A stretch of DNA of 64,000 nt from Fibrivirga algicola. Lineage in GTDB: Bacteria; Bacteroidota; Bacteroidia; Cytophagales; Spirosomataceae. The stretch covers positions 1-64,000 of the forward strand of contig NZ_WAEL01000009.1 in NCBI RefSeq assembly GCF_011742925.1, written 5' to 3'. The notes beneath the pieces were generated by a model. The model had not been told where the DNA came from. It saw nothing but the letters and a program-made list of their open reading frames with translations, and did not search any database. A program made the position numbers and the translations under genes. Below, piece by piece: positions 44,464-54,729 of the stretch; the first letter of the stretch is position 1; every line of letters begins with the position of its first letter.

Positions 44464-47400
44464 ATGAGATCATCTCTACTACTTTATCGCATCGTACGGA
44501 GTTTACAGCTCCTGTTCCCTTTTATCGGTTACTCCCAGACGTTCCCGGCCCTGCTCTGGCAGAAGCGGCTGACCGCTACCCGAAGCGCTCTGCTTACCGT
44601 GGCGATGCTCACGATCAACTTGCTCGCTCAGGCCCAGGTCAGTTATCTAAGTACGTACACTGACGGTAAAGTGGCTGGTTTACCCACGCAACCCATTGTG
44701 GATAACCGGGGCAACGGGAGGGTAAATTCAGTACCCAGTCCTATGGGCGGAACCATTGGCTTCAGCAACGAACTAGGTAACGGCGCTTCGCCGAGTGGGC
44801 TTTCCTGGGGCTATGGCTATTCAGGGAAGGTCTATTCCAACAATCAGGTCACGTCGATTACGCTGACACTACCTGCTAACACCAAAGCTTTCTACCTGTT
44901 AGCCAGAGCTAACTATCAACCTAACCTTAGCGGCATGGGGGGCGGCAACATCACTGCGAGTGCAACTACCGAGAAAGGGTACACCACTTCGGGTACGCAG
45001 CGGTGTTACTTTGCTGATACGGAAGCCAAGTATATAGCATTCAACATCGACAACTATGTGATCGAAGAGAAAACCGTTAGGGTATGTGACAACCCCACCG
45101 TCGAACCTTGCTACGACCAGAAGGTCATTACATCCTACTCGAATATCTCGGATTACCTGAAGACAATTACCGTGACCCTAGACTTTCCGGGGGCTACTCT
45201 GTACATCGGTCAGTTTGGGATTTACCAATGTGAGAATAACCAGTTTACGACTAGTCTGCTTGCATCTGACAATGGCGTGCTCACCTGCACCAACCCTACG
45301 CTGAAACTCACAGCACCCGATGTGGATTTCCTTTTTACTGGTATAAGTTTTGCCGGGCCGAATGGCCCTGTTACTGACAACGAATTTATCCGAGTCAATA
45401 ATCGTGTTACCGTTTCCGAACCGGGCACCTATACGGTTACGGCAGACCCAGATGCTGGATGCCGGCGTACTGGTACGGTCACCGTTACCGAAGACAAAGC
45501 GATACCCACCAACGTCACCCTGAGCAACGATGGACCGCTGAGTTGCAAAAAAACGTCGGTTACCTTAACCGCCGGCAGCGCGAACGGGGTCAACTATGCC
45601 TTCAGCGGACCGAATGGCTTTAGTCGGAGCGGAACCGACGTTACTGCCAGCGCAACCACACCGGGCAAGTACGCGCTGGTTGTAACGGGCAGTAACGGCT
45701 GTACGACTACTGTCCAGACTGATGTTGGCACTGCGCCCGCTCCAACCGCCGGCGTTACCCAGAGCCTGACTGACCTCTACAACGCTACCGGCGGCCCTAA
45801 CTGGACCCATAAAGACAACTGGCTCTCCGGTTGCACACCCTGCGGCTGGTACGGCGTCACCTGCGACGACAACGGCCGGGTGACGAAGTTGAACCTGACG
45901 GGCAACAACCTTGTTGGCACCCTGCCCACCAGTTTATTGGTCATAACCAGCCTGCAAAGCCTTGAACTGGGGGCCAATACCCTCACCGGCGGCATTCCCA
46001 CCGGCATCGGCAACCTGACGGCTCTGCAAACCCTCAACCTCAGCCGTACCCAACTCGGTGGCCCCATTCCCGTTAGTCTGGGCGGACTTACCCGGTTGCA
46101 GAACCTGCTGCTGAATGAGAGTGCGCTCAATGGCTCGCTGCCCGCCAGCCTGGGTATGCTCACCCAGTTGCAAAACCTGCAACTTTACGCCAACCAGCTA
46201 GGCGGCTGCTTTCCAGCCAGTTACACTGCCCTTTGCGGGAGGTCCTCTATTAGCTTTGCCAATAACCCTAGCCTGCCCGGCGGGGGTGACTTTGGGGCTT
46301 TCTGCAGCAATGGTACTGGAGGGTCGTTGGTTGTCAGTCAGTTTCCCCAGTCGGGAACGGCCTGCGTGGGCAGTGCCTTCAGTTTCTCGGTAACGGCCCG
46401 GGGTGCCACCAGCTACCAGTGGTACAAAGAGGGGCAGCGGCTGGCCGAATCGGGACCGGTACTGCGCTTTTCCGGTGTCAATGCGTCAAACGCGGGCACC
46501 TATCAGGTGTACATTAATTACGCCTGCGGGGCCATTCAGTCCGATTTTGTTACCCTGACGGTGGGGTCTTCCAGCCCGGACTACCAGCCTTTGGCGGATT
46601 TGTATACCAGCACCAACGGCCCGGGCTGGACCAACAAAGCCAACTGGCTCACCACCTGTGACGTCTGCTCTTGGCAGGGCGTTACCTGCACCAGCGGCCG
46701 GGTTACGGGTATCGACCTGACGGGCAATAACCTTGTTGGTACACTGCCCGTCAGCCTGAGCGGGCTGACCAGTCTGCAATCACTGCTGCTGGGCACCAAC
46801 CAACTAACGGGCAGCATTCCCGCCAGTTTGGGTACGTTGCCCGCCCTGCAAACGCTGATCCTGTTCCAGAACAGCCTGACGGGCAGCATCCCCGCCAGTC
46901 TGGGTAGCCGCACCGGTTTACAGGTGCTCAACCTGTCCGCTAATCAACTCGAAGGAGCCATCCCGGATCAACTAGGAGCACTGACCCAACTCCGTGTACT
47001 GAACCTGAGCAACAACCGCCTGCTGGGTACGTTACCCGCCAGTTTATCGGCCCTGACAGGTGTGCAGGCTTTCGATCTATCCCGCAATCAATTGACGGGG
47101 TCCATTCCGGCCGGGTATGGTGCGCTACAGAATACGATTATCCTAAATATCAACAACAACCAGTTGAGCGGCTGCTTCCCCACGAGCCTGACCGCCCTTT
47201 GCGCCTACGGTCCCGTTATCGAGCGTATTGCTATGCCTGGCGGCCCGAGCGGTGCCCGTCAACTGGCGATGGGGGGTGGCATTAACGAGAAAGTGAACGT
47301 GACTGGCAATGCAGGATTGCCTGGCGGGGGGGATTTTGATAGTTTCTGCGCCTTTGATGCGGGCCGCTGTAATACCGCGCCGGTTGCTACGGCTAACATC

Positions 47401-49725
47401 AGCCAGACGGCCAACGTTGGCAGCGCCTTCTCCTACACGGTCAGCGCCTTCACCGACACCGAAACGCCCGACGGTCTAACGTATACGGCGCTGTTCAGCC
47501 CAGCCAGTTCGGGCCTGCGCTTCGAGGCCACTACCCGCGTGATCTCGGGTACACCCAGCGAGCCAGGTCCAATCAGCGTAACTATCACGGCCACGGATGG
47601 GGGCGGACTGTCGGCCAGTACGAGCTTCACTATCGGTGTGGGACCTCGCCTTGTGAGCAGCACTCCCCTGCGGGTGACGCTAACGGCCAGTCCTCAAACG
47701 CTGCTCACCAGCGGCTCTACCCTGCTGCGAGCATCTGCCTCAGGGGGCACTCCCAGCGCACCATCCGGCGGCTACATCTACCGATTCATTGGGCCAGGAG
47801 ACTTTGCGACCTCCCAGGCTAACGAGGTGACGGTGACCAACCTGCCCGCCGGGGTGCAAACCTTCACCGTTGTGGTAACAGATGCCGGTACACCCACCAG
47901 CCAGACCATCTCGGCTACGATCAGTGTGACGGTCACCCAGGCCAACACCGCCCCCACGGTGGTCAGTACTATTCCATCCCAGTCGGCCACGGTGGATCAG
48001 GCGTTTAGCTACGTGATTCCGGCCAGCACCTTCACCGATGCACAGACGCCAAACAGCCTGAGCCTGTCAGCGAGCGGGCTACCCCAGGGGCTGCGCTTCA
48101 CGGCTCCAGCCACCATTAGCGGCACGCCCTCGGCGAGCGGCACATCAACGGTGACAGTGACCGCCACTGATCCGGGCTCGCTGTCGGCCAGCACAAGCTT
48201 TGTCCTGACGGTACGGCCAGCCCCGGTAGTGGTTACACCCTTGGTGCTGACGCTGGCAGCCAGCCCGGCAACCCTGCCTGTGAGCGGCTCCACGACCCTG
48301 TCCGCGACGGTTTCGGGGGGTACGGCTCCTTACCGGTACAGCTTTACCGGGCCCGGCACCATCACCCAAAGCAGCAACACCGCCCGGGTAGCCAGCCTGC
48401 CCGCCGGGGTGCAAACCTTTACGGTGGTGGTCAGCGATGCCGCCCAGCCCACCGGCCAGTCCATCACCAAAATGGTGAGCGTGACTGTCAGTGCTCCGGC
48501 CGCAACGACTGCCCTGCGGGTGTTGCACCAGGATGCCGACAACAATTTGACCAACAATGCCATCAAGCCCAACCTGCAGATCAGTAACACGGGCACTGCC
48601 CCCATCAGCTACGGCCAACTCACCCTGCGCTACTGGCTGACGGTGGAACAGTTTTCTCCCCTGGCCAACCTACAGGTTTACTACGCCCAGCTGGGCACAG
48701 ACAAGGTGAAGATGAGCTACGTGGCGCTGGACAAACCCCGGCAGGGAGCCTTTGGGTACGTGGAATACCGGTTTGATGGGTCAGCGGGAAGTCTGGCTGC
48801 CGGAGCCAGTTCGGGGCCCATCCAGAGCGGCATTGCCAAGCAGGATTACACAGCGTTCAACGAAGCCGACGACTACTCGTTTGCCTCCAACCAGGCGCTG
48901 ACGGCCAACAGCCGCGTTACGGCTTACCTCAATGGGCAGCTGGTGTGGGGCACCGAACCCGCCGAAGTAGCCAGCCAGCGAATCGTGAAGGCGTACACCG
49001 AAAACAAGAACGGAGCCTCGACCAATACGATCGGTACATTTCTGCAGGTACGTAACGAAGGCAACATGGCCCTCAGCTACAGCGAGCTGAAGGTGCGCTA
49101 CTACTTCACCAGCGAAGGTAGCCAGCCGCTAAACTTCTATCTGGATTATGCAGTGCTGGGCAATCAAAAAGTAAGAGGGCAATTTGGCCGATTGAACCCA
49201 CCGCTGGCCAGTGCCGATACGTACCTGGAACTGAGCTTCGATGCATCACTGGGTACGTTTAATCCGGGCAGCAGTACGGGTAATATCCAGTACCGCATCG
49301 CCAAGCAGGATTGGAGCAGCTTCAGCCAGAGCAATGACTACTCGTACCAGAACGCGACAAGTCCGCTGGCCGAGAACGGCCGGGTGGTGGTGTATGTGGG
49401 TGGTCAGCGAGTGTACGGTACTGAGCCCGGAGCAGGAGGGCGTATGGCCGCCGAAGAAGTACATACCCCATTCACCGTGACGGTGCAGGGCAACCCGGTA
49501 CGGGGGAACAATTTAAGGGTGCAGATTACGGGGTCTGGTGGAGAGCCTTTACGCATGCAACTGGTCAACGCGCAGGGAGTGGTGGTTACCCAGCAGCAAC
49601 TTGCCACTCCGCAAGTGGTAGAGCAACACGACCTTTCTCTACAGGGTCAGGGTCCGGGCCTCTTTCTTCTACAGGTAAGCACCCCTACCCAGAGCCGGAC
49701 AGTAAGGGTGCTCAAGGCCGATTAG
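44464..49725 (+). CDS. Very large exported LRR / Ig-like / CBM3 protein with T9SS-like tail
   Basis: 1753 residues from ATG 44464; the frame is open from a GTG at 44401 but this ATG precedes the signal region (LLTVAMLTINLLAQAQ). Order by residue: jelly-roll-like region 60-258, two Ig-like modules to 425, plant-type LRR block 433-595 (NWTHKDNWLSG, GWYGVTCDDNGRVTKLNLTGNNLVGTLP), Ig-like 622-702 with SYQWYKEG, second LRR block 706-912, two putative-Ig modules alternating with two Ig-like modules 972-1345, two CBM3 domains about 1349-1500 and 1502-1650 (ending VWGTEP and VYGTEP), then a sorting-like domain (LQVSTPTQSRTVRVLKAD). No catalytic domain is seen. It probably binds cellulose or a similar polymer at the surface. 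Function unknown. Confidence 0.88.
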   Translation: MRSSLLLYRIVRSLQLLFPFIGYSQTFPALLWQKRLTATRSALLTVAMLTINLLAQAQVSYLSTYTDGKVAGLPTQPIVDNRGNGRVNSVPSPMGGTIGFSNELGNGASPSGLSWGYGYSGKVYSNNQVTSITLTLPANTKAFYLLARANYQPNLSGMGGGNITASATTEKGYTTSGTQRCYFADTEAKYIAFNIDNYVIEEKTVRVCDNPTVEPCYDQKVITSYSNISDYLKTITVTLDFPGATLYIGQFGIYQCENNQFTTSLLASDNGVLTCTNPTLKLTAPDVDFLFTGISFAGPNGPVTDNEFIRVNNRVTVSEPGTYTVTADPDAGCRRTGTVTVTEDKAIPTNVTLSNDGPLSCKKTSVTLTAGSANGVNYAFSGPNGFSRSGTDVTASATTPGKYALVVTGSNGCTTTVQTDVGTAPAPTAGVTQSLTDLYNATGGPNWTHKDNWLSGCTPCGWYGVTCDDNGRVTKLNLTGNNLVGTLPTSLLVITSLQSLELGANTLTGGIPTGIGNLTALQTLNLSRTQLGGPIPVSLGGLTRLQNLLLNESALNGSLPASLGMLTQLQNLQLYANQLGGCFPASYTALCGRSSISFANNPSLPGGGDFGAFCSNGTGGSLVVSQFPQSGTACVGSAFSFSVTARGATSYQWYKEGQRLAESGPVLRFSGVNASNAGTYQVYINYACGAIQSDFVTLTVGSSSPDYQPLADLYTSTNGPGWTNKANWLTTCDVCSWQGVTCTSGRVTGIDLTGNNLVGTLPVSLSGLTSLQSLLLGTNQLTGSIPASLGTLPALQTLILFQNSLTGSIPASLGSRTGLQVLNLSANQLEGAIPDQLGALTQLRVLNLSNNRLLGTLPASLSALTGVQAFDLSRNQLTGSIPAGYGALQNTIILNINNNQLSGCFPTSLTALCAYGPVIERIAMPGGPSGARQLAMGGGINEKVNVTGNAGLPGGGDFDSFCAFDAGRCNTAPVATANISQTANVGSAFSYTVSAFTDTETPDGLTYTALFSPASSGLRFEATTRVISGTPSEPGPISVTITATDGGGLSASTSFTIGVGPRLVSSTPLRVTLTASPQTLLTSGSTLLRASASGGTPSAPSGGYIYRFIGPGDFATSQANEVTVTNLPAGVQTFTVVVTDAGTPTSQTISATISVTVTQANTAPTVVSTIPSQSATVDQAFSYVIPASTFTDAQTPNSLSLSASGLPQGLRFTAPATISGTPSASGTSTVTVTATDPGSLSASTSFVLTVRPAPVVVTPLVLTLAASPATLPVSGSTTLSATVSGGTAPYRYSFTGPGTITQSSNTARVASLPAGVQTFTVVVSDAAQPTGQSITKMVSVTVSAPAATTALRVLHQDADNNLTNNAIKPNLQISNTGTAPISYGQLTLRYWLTVEQFSPLANLQVYYAQLGTDKVKMSYVALDKPRQGAFGYVEYRFDGSAGSLAAGASSGPIQSGIAKQDYTAFNEADDYSFASNQALTANSRVTAYLNGQLVWGTEPAEVASQRIVKAYTENKNGASTNTIGTFLQVRNEGNMALSYSELKVRYYFTSEGSQPLNFYLDYAVLGNQKVRGQFGRLNPPLASADTYLELSFDASLGTFNPGSSTGNIQYRIAKQDWSSFSQSNDYSYQNATSPLAENGRVVVYVGGQRVYGTEPGAGGRMAAEEVHTPFTVTVQGNPVRGNNLRVQITGSGGEPLRMQLVNAQGVVVTQQQLATPQVVEQHDLSLQGQGPGLFLLQVSTPTQSRTVRVLKAD

Positions 49726-49750
49726 GCACACTGACTCATATGTATCAACG

Positions 49751-49784
49751 AAAGCCGCACCAATCTAACCAGGTGCGGCTTTTT
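49751..49784 (+). terminator. Terminator after the LRR/CBM3 gene
   Basis: Stem AAAGCCGCACC (49751-49761) with GGTGCGGCTTT (49772-49782), 10-nt loop, T-run to 49784. It lies 25 bases after the stop codon. Confidence 0.85.
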
Positions 49785-50752
49785 ACTAATGATGCCGCAA
49801 TTGTCCTCGATTCAGGTGCCATCACAGTATGGCCTTTAGGAGCGGCCAGAAATGGATCCAAGCGCTCATGTAAGAGACGAAACTAATGCCTAGATTTATG
49901 TAATCGCTGTGTTAACGGGATTGAGCGGCGTACGGACTATAGCCTGCCGTTTCAATGACCGCCCGTATTCAGGACAGTATTGAAGCGGCAACCGATACCA
50001 AAAGTTGTACAGTCCATCTACTTAAAGCTTAAGATACGGTGAACGAAAGACTAGTTGGCAGGAGGGCTTTTTGGACATAAACTTCCAGTCTGCAAAACCC
50101 CCAGCGAAAACCCTGTATTGATCTCGGGTAGCTCCCCGGTTAGCGGGCGACGATCCCGTTACCCGTACCGCTTTTCAGTTAGTGGACAGTCCAGGCATAT
50201 CAGGGCGAAGCCTAATTCACCACGGTCGAAAACAGTACCTAATAGGTGTCTGGATTTGCCATAAAATTACATAAGTAGAAGGGCTAACCGGTAGACAAGC
50301 TGATCAGATCAAAAACGCCCCTAACCAGGTTGGATTCAGTGCACAGCGGTCGCTTGAGTACGATGGATGCTGTTTATACTTATTGACAGCAGTGAGGTTG
50401 ATCCTCCTGGCTTTATCTCTTATGTCAGCTTCAGGAGTCACTTAACGGGTAGCGTATTACCCTGCTGTAAATAGGCTTACAATTTTTACGCTTGTTGAGT
50501 AAATCAAAAATCCTGCTAGTCTTACTGGCAGGGTTTTTTGTAATCGCCCGCAATGTATACTTACGGGGAATTTGGGCATTTTTGTTGACTGAACAACGAT
50601 CAAAGACTGCCCCAAGGTCCTGGACTGTACACCCTGGTTAGCAGGGCTTGCTAAGGGCAAAAGGCGGGCAGTAGGTATGAAAGACACAGCGGATAGGTCT
50701 ACAAATAACTGCCACTGCCCGCTGCTAGGCTGGTAAGTCAGTTAAGGACTCA
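49785..50752. other. Long gap with one further terminator
   Basis: No gene recognised in about 970 bases. At 50506-50539 a hairpin (AAAAATCCTGC... with GCAGGGTTTTTT, allowing two GU pairs) looks like a bidirectional terminator. It would serve the minus-strand haloperoxidase gene that ends at 50753. Confidence 0.45.
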
Positions 50753-52210
50753 TCAAACTGGACGTTTTCGAAATGGCCTGACAACGTTTATCAAATGCCA
50801 TCTTAGGGAGTTTATGTTGCGACCTATCTTGGCTCCTTCGGCTAAGCCTACTTCATTCTCATACCGAGTATGAATACCACCCATTAATCGGGACTCAGCA
50901 CACTCCTGTGCTGCTTCCCAAAAGGACTGATAATGTCGGCCTTTACCCTTATTCGTTAATACATATGCAACCATCTGAGGATCAGGGTGCCCGGGTTTTG
51001 CCAGGGCCGTGCTCGGATAGGTATAGACATCTTCTAGCCGGTTTAGATGGGTGTTATCGGTAAAGAAGAACGCATCCCCATACAGTTCAGTCAGGACAGT
51101 GGCGGTCGCCGCTGATTGTACAGCATGACCCGAATAAAAAGAGGGGAAAGGAGGTTCTAAGAAAAAAGGGAGCCAGGGGCCCCAAGATCTGGTTGGGTTG
51201 AAGTTATCCTGTATAAAGGTAGATGGTCGTTGAACCATGAACGTGAATTTAACTTTCCAACAGCAAACGAATGCATCGGCAACCGCCATGCCCACACGGG
51301 CATACGTCTCAGCTGCTTTTACCAATGTGGCCTGACTGGTCCGAATGGCGATGGTCGCCAGATTGTAGGAATGGCCGGGAGGCGAACATGTCTCAGTTGG
51401 GTCATCGCCCCACCACATCACGGTAGCCTGGTCTGCTGATGTCAGCGTCTTCTTTCGTTCAAGCACTTCTTTACATTGATTATAATATTGACTGGTTGGA
51501 TTGGTAGAATACGCCAGGGGTTTAGGGAGCGGGAGTTTGCCGTTGCGAACAGAAAAGGTCCGGTTTTGGCCCCAGGTTGGATGCAGCGGAAGTTTGCTTT
51601 TTGATTGCCCAACAAGGGGAGGCGTCCATAAGCCCTCCCCATTAGGCCAAACAAAGTCAGGCGGAAAGTTTCGATCATATCCTTGATGACCGCCATCGGT
51701 CTTGGACCAGTCATAAATTATACTGGCGACTGCCCGGCCAAACTGTTCCGAACGTTCCACGACGTCTGGGCTCAGCCGACTCGTATAACGTTGCCGTAAA
51801 ACCGTCTCTAACGAATCAATTAGCTGTTCTTTTTGGGTGTACGAATACAGCGCCTTAAGCATATACGCCTGTCCGGCGTTTAGGGCCAACTCCCAGCAAT
51901 ACGCTTTGTGTCGGTCAGGTTTAGGCAAGGCATATGTACCCGATATCTTTTTAAATACAGACTGGTGATGAGCCGATGCATAGAGAACGGTTTCATACAT
52001 GGTTAGTCCTAGATAGCCAATCGCCCGGGAGCCATAGGTTGGCGTATTTTTAGGGGCTTTGGTCATCACACGCACAGTCATATCGGCCCAGGTAACTGCA
52101 ATTGGGTCAGCTGCTGATCTAGCTGTTGTCACTTGCGCATGAGCCGAAAAACGGCAACTCCAGAGTAAACAGAATGTAAGTACAGTAGGTATAATCAGAT
52201 GCGTAGCCAT
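50753..52210 (-). CDS. Vanadium-dependent haloperoxidase-like PAP2 protein
   Basis: 485 residues with a signal peptide (FSAHAQ). The three PAP2/haloperoxidase vanadate- or phosphate-binding blocks are present: KVKFTFMVQRPSTFI (Lys and Arg), PSFYSGHAVQSAA (Ser-Gly-His) and SRLMGGIHTRYENEVG (Arg and His). The fold is helical throughout. Members bind vanadate and oxidise halides, or act as acid phosphatases; the two activities cannot be told apart here. Exported, single gene. The similar Bacteroidota proteins are mostly uncharacterised. Confidence 0.88.
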   Translation of the reverse strand: MATHLIIPTVLTFCLLWSCRFSAHAQVTTARSAADPIAVTWADMTVRVMTKAPKNTPTYGSRAIGYLGLTMYETVLYASAHHQSVFKKISGTYALPKPDRHKAYCWELALNAGQAYMLKALYSYTQKEQLIDSLETVLRQRYTSRLSPDVVERSEQFGRAVASIIYDWSKTDGGHQGYDRNFPPDFVWPNGEGLWTPPLVGQSKSKLPLHPTWGQNRTFSVRNGKLPLPKPLAYSTNPTSQYYNQCKEVLERKKTLTSADQATVMWWGDDPTETCSPPGHSYNLATIAIRTSQATLVKAAETYARVGMAVADAFVCCWKVKFTFMVQRPSTFIQDNFNPTRSWGPWLPFFLEPPFPSFYSGHAVQSAATATVLTELYGDAFFFTDNTHLNRLEDVYTYPSTALAKPGHPDPQMVAYVLTNKGKGRHYQSFWEAAQECAESRLMGGIHTRYENEVGLAEGAKIGRNINSLRWHLINVVRPFRKRPV

Positions 52211-52790
52211 AGTCGGTTACAGGTATGAAGAAAGAAGGACTGCTAAAAGCCGAGTAGTTGACGACAGAAAAATGCGCTCCAACGAGGGCAACTGTCTGTT
52301 TAAGGCATCTATTTTATTTGAAACTCAACGACACTTTCACTAGAGTTATACACCGGTGAGCATGGGGAAAAAACACGTGGCAGAACGGATGGGGAAAAAC
52401 AAGATTCATGCCAATCAACCTATTTACATATGATTGAAATAGTTTGTCAATTCAATCCTATGTGCAGTTCGCTTTCACTAAGTGAGCGTAAAGCCTGGAA
52501 GGGCAGAATGGTGTTGTATCAATCCCGCGACTTTGAATGGCAAGTGAAGTAATCGGACAATCTGTCCCTACGGCGTTTTAGAAACGAGCGTTTGTAAAAC
52601 GCTATCAAAACAAACACAGCATTTAGGTTACCTGGAAAGGCTCAGGGCAGTCGCAGCGATTAGCCGACTAGGAGCGGTAGGCGTGCGACCAGTTTGGGCA
52701 TCTGCTCCTGTTCATGATTCATTTGCCAAATCAGGTACGTTTCTACTCTAATGCCTTTCAAGAGCCTATGATCCAGCTATTCAGACGTAA
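52211..52790. other. Gap upstream of haloperoxidase gene
   Basis: About 580 bases without a recognised gene. It is A+T-rich from 52300 to 52450, where the minus-strand promoter should lie. Confidence 0.3.
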
Positions 52791-53250
52791 TTTCTGTTGG
52801 CAGTTGCCTTAACGCTCCTTGTGAGCTGCACAACTCCGAATGAACCTATGCGACTGGAAGGCAAGCTGGCGAATCTGCCTAGTGGAAAGCTAGTGCTACG
52901 TACCCAAAGCTAGACAACGGGTAAACCGCAAGCGAAGGATTGGTTACCTAACAAACTGGGGCAAAGCGGGCCAAAAGGTTTATTCCAGTGCGTTCGTGCC
53001 GGAAGCTGGGAGTCAAGTAAACGGCTGGTTGGAAAAATTACTTCCAAGAGCGTAACCCACTGGAATAGCCCTTCATTATGACCGGGGTTGACAGAGCTAT
53101 CGTAGCAGGCCGACAAAGGAATGCTTTTTGGGATAAGACAACTGAGCTTAGCTTAATCACCAGTGCCAAAGAATTAATTCGGCAGCATGGCTGGGTCTTC
53201 AAAAAACATTTCAGCAGCTACGGTATAGCCAATTAATTTATTCTTGTCTT
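52791..53250 (+). pseudogene. Remnant of a DUF4369/TlpA-type lipoprotein
   Basis: From about 52794 the + strand reads LLAVALTLLVSCTTPNEPMRLEGKLANLPSGKLVLRTQS and stops at TAG 52911-52913. That is a lipobox (LLVSC) followed by the opening of a DUF4369 domain. The frame continues after the stop with TTGKPQAKDWLP..., then stops again; later pieces (ELIRQHGWVFKKHFSSYG) are in changed frames. A TAA lies just upstream and no start fits. The gene has lost its start and has several stops. Confidence 0.55.
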
Positions 53251-53308
53251 AAAGCCTTTGAGGTGCTTACCAAGTTGACGTGAATCAGAATAAACCCTAC
53301 TACTTTAC

Positions 53309-53356
53309 GCAATGAAGAGCAGTCGTCGCAGTAAACGGTCGACCGCTCTTCATTGC
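53309..53356. terminator. 12-bp inverted repeat after DUF4374 gene
   Basis: GCAATGAAGAGC (53309-53320) pairs perfectly with GCTCTTCATTGC (53345-53356); the 24-nt loop holds a further GTCG/CGAC pairing. It lies 21 bases beyond the minus-strand stop at 53378 and probably marks the end of the receptor/DUF4374 transcript. No T-run. Confidence 0.5.
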
Positions 53357-53377
53357 CAATTTGAGGGCAAGCTGGCC

Positions 53378-54703
53378 TTAGAAGATGCCAATGTAATGAT
53401 TACCAGCTTTGTTAATAAGTTTAGCCCCTTTGGTGACCGCGCCAGTCTTTTTGTTTAAGATGTAAATGTTCCCGTCTTGACCAACCGGAGCCAGTGCAAT
53501 GTATACTTCATCGCCGCTCACCAAGATGCCCTGGTATTGCCCGAAGTCAATCCCAGCTGCGTAGGGCAAATCTACTTTTGTGGCGGTCCTGGCGGTCAAG
53601 TCCAAGCGAGCTACGTAGCCCTGGGTTGATCCCTCCTGATTGTAGAGCGCATAGGCAATGCCATCGCCAGCATATTTCCAGCAATCAACGTAGACATTCT
53701 TGGCGCCCAAGGCGGCATCAAGACTAAACACGTATGCGTTATCGTACTCGTTGTTTTGGTTAATTCGCAGAATATGAGACCCTTTAGAATCGCGCTGCGT
53801 AGCCTGATAAATAGCACCATCCGTGGCCAGAAACGAATTGTGGCTACGATAGCCACTATTGTCGCCGAAACCGACGCTTGAGGTGATCACTCTTGGATTG
53901 TTCAGCGAGGGATAATCCACCACCACTGACTTACTACCCAGCCGGGTAAAGTTAGTTTCGGTCAGACCGGTCGACGGATTTCTTTTCTGCATCCAGGTCC
54001 CAATGATGAGTTTGTCTTGTGCCTTGTTCAAAACCGGTGCATCCAGTCGGAAGATAGCATGACCCAGCAATTCCTCGGAGGCCGAAAGCGGTATTTGGTA
54101 CTGTTTGTAACCTGAGATCAGTACGTTCTTAAGATCCAGGGCCAGCACGGTAGCCGTTCCACGGTAGTAAGCGAAAGGGATGGTTGGCGTGGGGCCGGTG
54201 GGCGCATTGTTGGCAGCGATGTTGGCTACGTTGACGGCTATTCCTGTTTTGTCTCCGTCAAAAAGCTTGACCCAGCGGGGTGATGTACTGGCGTACTGAG
54301 ACACGTTCACCGTTACGTTCTCCTGGGTAAAGGAGCCTGCTCCGTTTACCTTGTACCGCGAAAACTCACCACCGTTGTCGCCGGTATAGGCGATGTTGAA
54401 TAGCGTTTTACCATCTTCGGAAGCCTGCAAACGGGCCGTCCGGTTCGATTTAACTGCATATCCATTATCAAATGCATTAATCGACATAGTTGGATTTCGG
54501 GCGTCTTCTTTGCTAACGGAGAACACCTGGGTTCCTCCGTTTCCGTCGCCGGGTGTAGTACCCATCAGCGCGCCCGCCACGGTGATCCAGCGATCAGCGG
54601 TGGGATCCGGGGCAGGTATTTGGGTTTTGTCATCACCGCAGCTTGACAGGGCCAGCGTTAATGCGCTGCTGCATAACCATAGGGGTAAGAAACGTCTTTC
54701 CAT
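53378..54703 (-). CDS. DUF4374-family lipoprotein
   Basis: 441 residues; the lipoprotein signal ends LALSSC (Cys22) followed by GDDKT. The rest is a beta-propeller-like sequence with recurring segments (GTATVLALDLKN, DGAIYQATQRDSKGSHILRI, DGNIYILNKKTGAV). The layout matches DUF4374 proteins. These are encoded next to TonB-dependent receptors in Bacteroidota and are thought to help iron or siderophore uptake, though the mechanism is not settled. It starts 26 bases after the receptor gene, so both are one operon. Outer-membrane or periplasmic anchoring through the lipid is expected. Confidence 0.85.
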   Translation of the reverse strand: MERRFLPLWLCSSALTLALSSCGDDKTQIPAPDPTADRWITVAGALMGTTPGDGNGGTQVFSVSKEDARNPTMSINAFDNGYAVKSNRTARLQASEDGKTLFNIAYTGDNGGEFSRYKVNGAGSFTQENVTVNVSQYASTSPRWVKLFDGDKTGIAVNVANIAANNAPTGPTPTIPFAYYRGTATVLALDLKNVLISGYKQYQIPLSASEELLGHAIFRLDAPVLNKAQDKLIIGTWMQKRNPSTGLTETNFTRLGSKSVVVDYPSLNNPRVITSSVGFGDNSGYRSHNSFLATDGAIYQATQRDSKGSHILRINQNNEYDNAYVFSLDAALGAKNVYVDCWKYAGDGIAYALYNQEGSTQGYVARLDLTARTATKVDLPYAAGIDFGQYQGILVSGDEVYIALAPVGQDGNIYILNKKTGAVTKGAKLINKAGNHYIGIF

Positions 54704-54729
54704 GAGTACGTTAATTGAAAAAAGAAAAA

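Noticed and set aside
45764..47200. CRISPR-like or satellite repeat array
   Set aside because: The periodicity is about 72 bases and corresponds to 24-residue leucine-rich repeats in one open frame.
50055..50264. 69-codon + strand frame in the gap
   Set aside because: Ser/Arg/Pro-rich, low protein likeness, no start context or homology known.
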